The translations under genes were made by a program, and so were the position numbers. DNA of 28,543 nucleotides from JBHIDJ01 sp046760105 (GTDB lineage Bacteria; Pseudomonadota; Gammaproteobacteria; Acidiferrobacterales; SPGG2): the NCBI GenBank assembly GCA_046760105.1, contig JBHIDJ010000029.1, forward strand, positions 1-28,543, read 5' to 3'. The notes beneath the pieces were generated by a model. That model was not told where the DNA came from, did no database searches, and saw only the letters and a program-made list of their open reading frames with translations. The number at the start of each line of letters is the position of its first letter. Positions within the stretch are counted from its first letter, which is position 1. Shown in pieces: positions 24,291-28,543 of the stretch.

Positions 24291-24444
24291 CAAGCTGCAA
24301 GATACAAGATGCAAGTTACCGGTTGGAATGTGCCTCCGCCTAGCACTCACTCGTATCTTTATGAATCTGAATTTCTTGTATCTTGTGATTTGTATCTTGT
24401 ACCTGTTCCTTTATTTGTTATTTGCAACTTCAAACTTGCTACTT
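24291..24444. repeat. Inverted array of degenerate 7-bp repeats (heptamer element, copy 2)
   Basis: Left arm 24291-24318 on the plus strand is CAAGCTG, CAAGATA, CAAGATG, CAAGTTA. After about 55 bp of unrelated sequence, the right arm 24375-24444 has the opposite orientation (CTTGTAT, CTTGTGA, TTTGTAT, CTTGTAC and further degenerate units up to CTTGCTACTT). The arms are complementary and can fold together. The element lies between the convergent asparaginase and EamA genes and contains the TAG stop of the latter (24439-24441). It shares an identical 16-mer with copy 1 (1119-1134 and 24429-24444). It could act as a bidirectional terminator; that is inference. Confidence 0.8.
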
Positions 24445-25354
24445 AATTTTTGTGTTTGCCGCTTCCCACTTCTCAACAGGCTCGCCCGCACGAGCTAACA
24501 CCAGTAGGTTTCCGGCCAGCACCGTCGCGACCCCAATAAGTGCCGGCACGGTCCAGCGATATCCCTCAAACAGCGTTGACAGCGTGAGCGCTACGATCGG
24601 GAAAAGCACGCCGGCATAAGCCGCTCGGTCGGCGCCAATGCGCCCCAGCAGGCTTAAATAACACCCAAAGGCAATAATGGACGCGAATACGGCCAAATAT
24701 AACAGTGAGCCGATGTAACCGGTTGACCAGTCGAACCCCAGCTCCGCGTCTATTTATCAAGGCCGCCACGAACGTGAAGGCGGCGCCGTAGGCCATGCCA
24801 AAGGTGTTGGTTTCGATCACCGGTAACCCCTGACGCTGGTTACGAAGCGCAACCATGTTACCGAGAGAAGCCGCCCAGGTCGCTAGCATGGCTAGTCCGA
24901 CACTGGTTAACGCCGTGCTCGAAACATCGAGGGTCGCAATCTCCGGCCAAAACACGAGCGCGATACCTACGAGACCCAAGCTGGCACCCGCAACCACGCG
25001 TGCACGTACTGGCATTCTAAATATAACCGCCCCGTTGATAATGTTCATAAACACGATGGTCGAGAACACGACAGCCACCAACCCGCTCGTCAAATGTTGG
25101 ATCGCAAAATAGAACAAGATGTAGTTGAGACTAAAAAGAAAAAAACCCTGCAGTGCCATGAAGCCGTGATCCCGTCGTCCGAAGCGCAGACGCCGAGCCG
25201 TTGCCAGGCAAAAAACAACAAGCACAAAAGCTGCCAAGGCAAACCGATAGCCGACTGACCATATCGGGTGAACGACCTCAAGTTGCAGCGTGATAGCAAA
25301 CCAACTCGATCCCCAGATAAGCACAGTGATGCTATACAGCAGGTAAATCGGCAC
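24439..25354 (-). pseudogene. EamA/DMT-family transporter, frameshifted
   Basis: A ten-helix drug/metabolite exporter of the EamA type, split by one frameshift near 24745-24757. The N-terminal part (VPIYLLYSITVLIWGSSWFA, LQGFFLFSLNYILFYFAIQH, LASLGNMVALRNQRQG) is in one frame up to AALIN. The family-like continuation DAELGFDWSTGYIGSLLYLA, VFASIIAFGCYLSLLGRIGA and DRAAYAGVLFPIVALTLSTL is in another frame and ends in TAG at 24439. One extra base (or two missing) restores a normal protein of about 300 residues. Without the shift the first frame ends in non-hydrophobic sequence at 24566. The start is uncertain: GTG 25354 gives a family-like N-terminus; GTG 25384 and TTG 25432 are alternatives. 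The C-terminal codons fall in the heptamer array. Confidence 0.8.
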
Positions 25355-25488
25355 TCTAGTTCCGTAATCGTCGCTTTTTGTCACGAACAGTTGGGAATCG
25401 AGTTTATCACTACGGGAATAGCTTGCGCTCAAGCTATTAACAGGACACTAACTGAGATCAGAGACGAGTGATGTCGTTAGACGGGTAA

Positions 25489-25505
25489 CGGCGGTGCCAC
25501 CGCCG
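25489..25505 (-). terminator. Hairpin just after the hydrolase/cytochrome gene
   Basis: CGGCGGT-GCC-ACCGCCG is a perfect 7-bp stem with a 3-base loop, starting 2 bases beyond the stop of the large gene on the minus strand. No T-run follows, so it may only protect the 3' end or weakly terminate. Confidence 0.4.
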
Positions 25506-25507
25506 AC

Positions 25508-28500
25508 TCACTGCGGCAAGCAACGTCGTGTGTTTTCGTAACCCTTGGCCAGGAGATCCTCCGCGCGGGGCACTTTATCGTCAAGCGAGGTCAACAGGGT
25601 CGTTATATACTGCTGGAGTCCGGCCAGTTCAACGCTGTCGCGCCAGCGTTCGGTGGATAGACTGACCGCGTGCAGCATGTTGACCGGTGGCATGGGTGAC
25701 TTCGGCCGCGCCTCGTCAGGCAATTGCCACATGTACAAGCGGAAGAGGATACGCGGCGCACACTGTGTAAGCTTAGCCATCACCTGTTTCACCTCGCCGG
25801 AGAGGAAGTTCGGCGGAAAGCGGTTTTCTGTCTGATGACAGGTCGCGCAATATCGATAAAACGTGCGCAGGGCGCCCTTGTGTTCCACAGCAGCACGCAG
25901 CTGTGAGTCGCTGTTCACGTCGCCGATCTCCGCCTGTACAGGCGGCATATTGCTCCGCTCGTCACAGCACCAGTTTGTCGGCGTTAACCCTAGCTGCGAA
26001 AATAGCGCCTGCATCGCTTTTGTGCCCCGAAACGGTTCGCTAGAAAACACGTCGATCCGCTTTTCGTCCGACTGCCGCACGAGGGCGGCAATGGCGTCAT
26101 TTACCGGCGAGAAATCCTGTATCAACGTCAACGTCGCCGCGCCGGTAAACCGTTCCTGGCGGGGAAACAGTTGATCGTCTGCCTTTGGCCAGCGGATCTG
26201 TATGCCCACGACGGCGTCGCCGTTGGCCAAGCGCGCATGTCGGCCGCTGCGTATTTGCGACACGTCCAGATTCACGACCCAATGGTCACCCTCCGGCAGA
26301 ACTGGACCGCCCGAGTGCACAAGCCCAGTGAACAGCGTACCATCCGTTATTGCCAACGAGCTGATTTTCTGGCTGACAACTTTGCGGGCTTCAATGATCA
26401 TATCCGCCACCAGGTCGAAGGCCCTGCTCTCTGGTGCGCCGGCCATGTGACACTCCACCCCGATCAGGTCGCCCGTCGCCAACCCGCTGTGCTGCGTAAA
26501 TTCGCAAGGACCGCGAAAATGCTGCCGTGTCGCACCGGTCTTAAGGCCATTGTCAAACAGGTAGGCATCCAATCGGCGCAGGTCTGCCTTAGGGATGAAC
26601 TCGGCGAGCCCGATAATGACGCGGTTCAATTCGCGGTCGACCGACCAGGTCGCCAGCGGCGGACGTTTATTCAGAGGGTCGAGCTCCGACGGTACCGCGG
26701 CCGGCGTTGCCGTGAGCAGCGGTTCGCGGTTTGGAATGTTCGGGTTCGGAATGTAAAGGCCACGGGGCCAGCGTTTGTGCCAGTTTTCGCTCAGCAGTGG
26801 AACGAAGTAATGCTTGTACAGGCGTGCCCGCTTATCAAAGTGCGCGAATGCCCCCAAGCGATGCTGCAACATGGCGGCAAAGGCGCCAGCACGGCAACGA
26901 ATCGCCCGTGCAGAGTCTTGATCGTCACTGCAGCCTTGACGCCATAACAACTGGTAAGCAGCGAACAAGTTGGCACGATCGGTGGCATTGTCGACGGCCG
27001 CTGGCACAATACCCGACAGGTTGGCCGCAATCGTGTACAACAACGGCTTTTCTTTCGCTAAGCGCGCTGCAACCCGCCTGTTGCCGTTGGTTTCGTCCCA
27101 TGCAGCCCGGGAAAAAATCGGTGCACCGTTTTGGTGACAGCTCGTGCAAATCGCGCGATTGGCATAGCGCACCTGTGGACGCAGACCGGCGCCGTAGTCT
27201 TTAACGACTTGGAATTCAAAACGGGCCGCGCGCTCGTTGTAGCTAATAACCTCGATTACATTGGACCTTTCCTGATAACCGAGAAACAAGCGGTCTTTCA
27301 GTAACATCGGTCTGCGGCCATCGGTCACAGCCGGTTCGGTGTCCACAGCGACCACCACGCGAGGATATTTGAAGAAATCCGGGGCCGCGGCGTTTCGCTG
27401 CAACGACCTTCCCAACGGGATGAGAAGTTTTTTCAGGGTCGAAGACCCAGATTGTTCTCGTGGCAGCTGGTTCTCGATACGCTCGATTAGCGCCGTAAAC
27501 GGGAATGGGACGTCGTAGGCCCCATTTTCAGTCGTGAACAGAATGTCAAATAGTGAACGTCCTACGGGTGGAAGATTCTCCCCCGGGTCGTTTGGATCAA
27601 CGATCCATGTCGCGGATTGCGCGGCAACCGCGTCGAACGTGCGACTCATGCCGGCGCGAGGCGGTTCTGGATATAGATAGCGCTCAAGGAAAGCCTGCAC
27701 TTGTTTAACGGCGTCCGCATGGGCAGCTCGGTTGTAGCGCAGCGTGGCACCACGGGCAGGATTCTTGTTGGGGTTGTATGCATCGTCGAGGTATGCGTCC
27801 TCGCTAATCTCTGGATCGTCGAAGCCATGGTAGGCGTCCGGGTAGACCTTAAGCTGAATGGGGGCGGCACCATGCTTTCCGGCACGGGCCATGTGCCGAC
27901 ACGGTTCTGCGAGTGTCCAGTCGTCTCTGCCCGCCGCCAGTACCAGCACCGGCGCGATGAACCGGCCGCTTGCGGTATATCGACAGCTCGGATTCAGCGC
28001 CACTGCAGCTTTGAACTTTTGTGTAAACAACGAATGTGCGCCGGATTCACTGACCACGCTCAAGGACGCGGCATACGCCCAGCCCATTACGGCGATGCGG
28101 CTTTTGTCGACGTAGGGCAACGTGCTCAAATACTCGAGCGCCCCATAGGCGTCGAACACTCGCCCACCCACCTCCTCGCGATTCGACCATTCAAGCAACT
28201 TCGCGCACACGCCCATTGCGTGGCGTGTAAAGAAGCTATTTACAAGGAGTGCGACATAGCCCCAACTCGCGAGCCTGCGCGCCCACTCTTTCTGGTAAGG
28301 GCGAGCGCCGCGGCATCCATGCAGCATCACGACGGCTGGAAAAGGTCCCGCACCCTCGGGTTTGGCGAGCAGGCCGCGCAGCTCGGTGCCGGACCGGGGT
28401 TCGAGTTCCATACCCTGCGTCTGCGCTCGCTTGATCTCAATTCTACTCGCGGGCGTGGTAGCAGCATGAAAGCTAACCCATTCGGCCCCGGTCGCTGACG

Positions 28501-28543
28501 GCGAGTCGGACAATAAGAGCAGGGTGCAAAGCATCCACGCGCT
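25508..28543 (-). CDS. Exported fusion: dienelactone-hydrolase-like domain + di-haem cytochrome-c-like region (5' end probably beyond window)
   Basis: At least 1008 residues counted from the ATG at 28534. The frame is open to the window edge, and the hydrophobic stretch MLCTLLLLSDSPSATGA lacks a basic start, so the true signal-peptide start is likely outside. Residues about 45-288 are an alpha/beta hydrolase of the dienelactone-hydrolase type: FPAVVMLHGCRG, WGYVALLVNSF, the elbow RIAVMGWAYAASLS, AAGRDDW (acid) and AYHGFD (His 236). The nucleophile position in G-x-Nuc-x-G is Ala 153. Residues about 300-1008 form a long region of no family I can name, with haem motifs CTSCH (463-467) and CATCH (896-900), plus paired cysteines such as WCC (856-857). 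Both domains belong in the periplasm. A redox role is inferred; substrate unknown. It appears monocistronic, with a hairpin after the stop. Confidence 0.85.
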   Translation of the reverse strand, partial: SAWMLCTLLLLSDSPSATGAEWVSFHAATTPASRIEIKRAQTQGMELEPRSGTELRGLLAKPEGAGPFPAVVMLHGCRGARPYQKEWARRLASWGYVALLVNSFFTRHAMGVCAKLLEWSNREEVGGRVFDAYGALEYLSTLPYVDKSRIAVMGWAYAASLSVVSESGAHSLFTQKFKAAVALNPSCRYTASGRFIAPVLVLAAGRDDWTLAEPCRHMARAGKHGAAPIQLKVYPDAYHGFDDPEISEDAYLDDAYNPNKNPARGATLRYNRAAHADAVKQVQAFLERYLYPEPPRAGMSRTFDAVAAQSATWIVDPNDPGENLPPVGRSLFDILFTTENGAYDVPFPFTALIERIENQLPREQSGSSTLKKLLIPLGRSLQRNAAAPDFFKYPRVVVAVDTEPAVTDGRRPMLLKDRLFLGYQERSNVIEVISYNERAARFEFQVVKDYGAGLRPQVRYANRAICTSCHQNGAPIFSRAAWDETNGNRRVAARLAKEKPLLYTIAANLSGIVPAAVDNATDRANLFAAYQLLWRQGCSDDQDSARAIRCRAGAFAAMLQHRLGAFAHFDKRARLYKHYFVPLLSENWHKRWPRGLYIPNPNIPNREPLLTATPAAVPSELDPLNKRPPLATWSVDRELNRVIIGLAEFIPKADLRRLDAYLFDNGLKTGATRQHFRGPCEFTQHSGLATGDLIGVECHMAGAPESRAFDLVADMIIEARKVVSQKISSLAITDGTLFTGLVHSGGPVLPEGDHWVVNLDVSQIRSGRHARLANGDAVVGIQIRWPKADDQLFPRQERFTGAATLTLIQDFSPVNDAIAALVRQSDEKRIDVFSSEPFRGTKAMQALFSQLGLTPTNWCCDERSNMPPVQAEIGDVNSDSQLRAAVEHKGALRTFYRYCATCHQTENRFPPNFLSGEVKQVMAKLTQCAPRILFRLYMWQLPDEARPKSPMPPVNMLHAVSLSTERWRDSVELAGLQQYITTLLTSLDDKVPRAEDLLAKGYENTRRCLPQ

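Noticed and set aside
26435..26450. Possible third haem site near VECHMAG in the fusion protein
   Set aside because: Only C-H is present; the first cysteine of CxxCH is missing (IGVECH).
26171..26947. 258-codon and other long plus-strand frames opposite the large fusion gene
   Set aside because: They lie wholly antisense to a continuous 1008-codon frame with clear protein motifs and lack start signals.

Overview
The window looks like a chromosomal segment of a Pseudomonadota bacterium (inferred; probably gamma- or beta-proteobacterial, though the liv cluster and its DUF6867-type membrane gene resemble alphaproteobacterial loci). It is moderately GC-rich, densely coded and dominated by amino-acid uptake and catabolism. 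I saw no phage, transposase, rRNA, tRNA or CRISPR signature.

Region by region. 1-5171 (minus): a branched-chain amino-acid ABC transporter in the order livH-livM-livG-livF-DUF6867-livK; livK runs off the left edge. 5510-10360 (minus): a 180-kDa-class NAD-dependent glutamate dehydrogenase. 10719-11129 (plus): a hemerythrin-like gene interrupted by an in-frame TAG. 11285-13240 (plus): acetoacetyl-CoA synthetase, followed by a small gene remnant with three apparent single-base losses. 13506-18393 (minus): the complete aapJQMP general L-amino-acid transporter, with a strong hairpin between aapJ and aapQ and an unusually long AapM. 18707-21475 (plus): a small unknown protein and two tandem, diverged class-V PLP enzymes. 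21620-23188 (minus): a SYLF/Ysc84 protein, a truncated second SYLF copy and a GST-family protein. 23268-24281 (plus): an ReAV-type asparaginase. 24439-25354 (minus): a frameshifted EamA/DMT exporter. 25508 to the right edge (minus): a very large exported protein joining a dienelactone-hydrolase-like domain to a long region with two CxxCH haem motifs.

How the genes fit together (inference): Liv and Aap import amino acids; glutamate dehydrogenase and asparaginase deaminate them into the TCA cycle; acetoacetyl-CoA synthetase recovers acetoacetate, a product of leucine breakdown; an EamA exporter could relieve metabolite excess, if functional.

The most unusual items are: (i) the hydrolase/di-haem fusion at the right edge, whose hydrolase domain has Ala at the nucleophile position; (ii) two dispersed, inverted 7-bp-period arrays (CAAGNNN / NNNCTTG) that share an identical 16-mer and supply the TAG stop codon of two unrelated genes, livF and the EamA gene; (iii) four broken genes in 28 kb, three of them explainable by one-base changes, which are either real decay or consensus errors.
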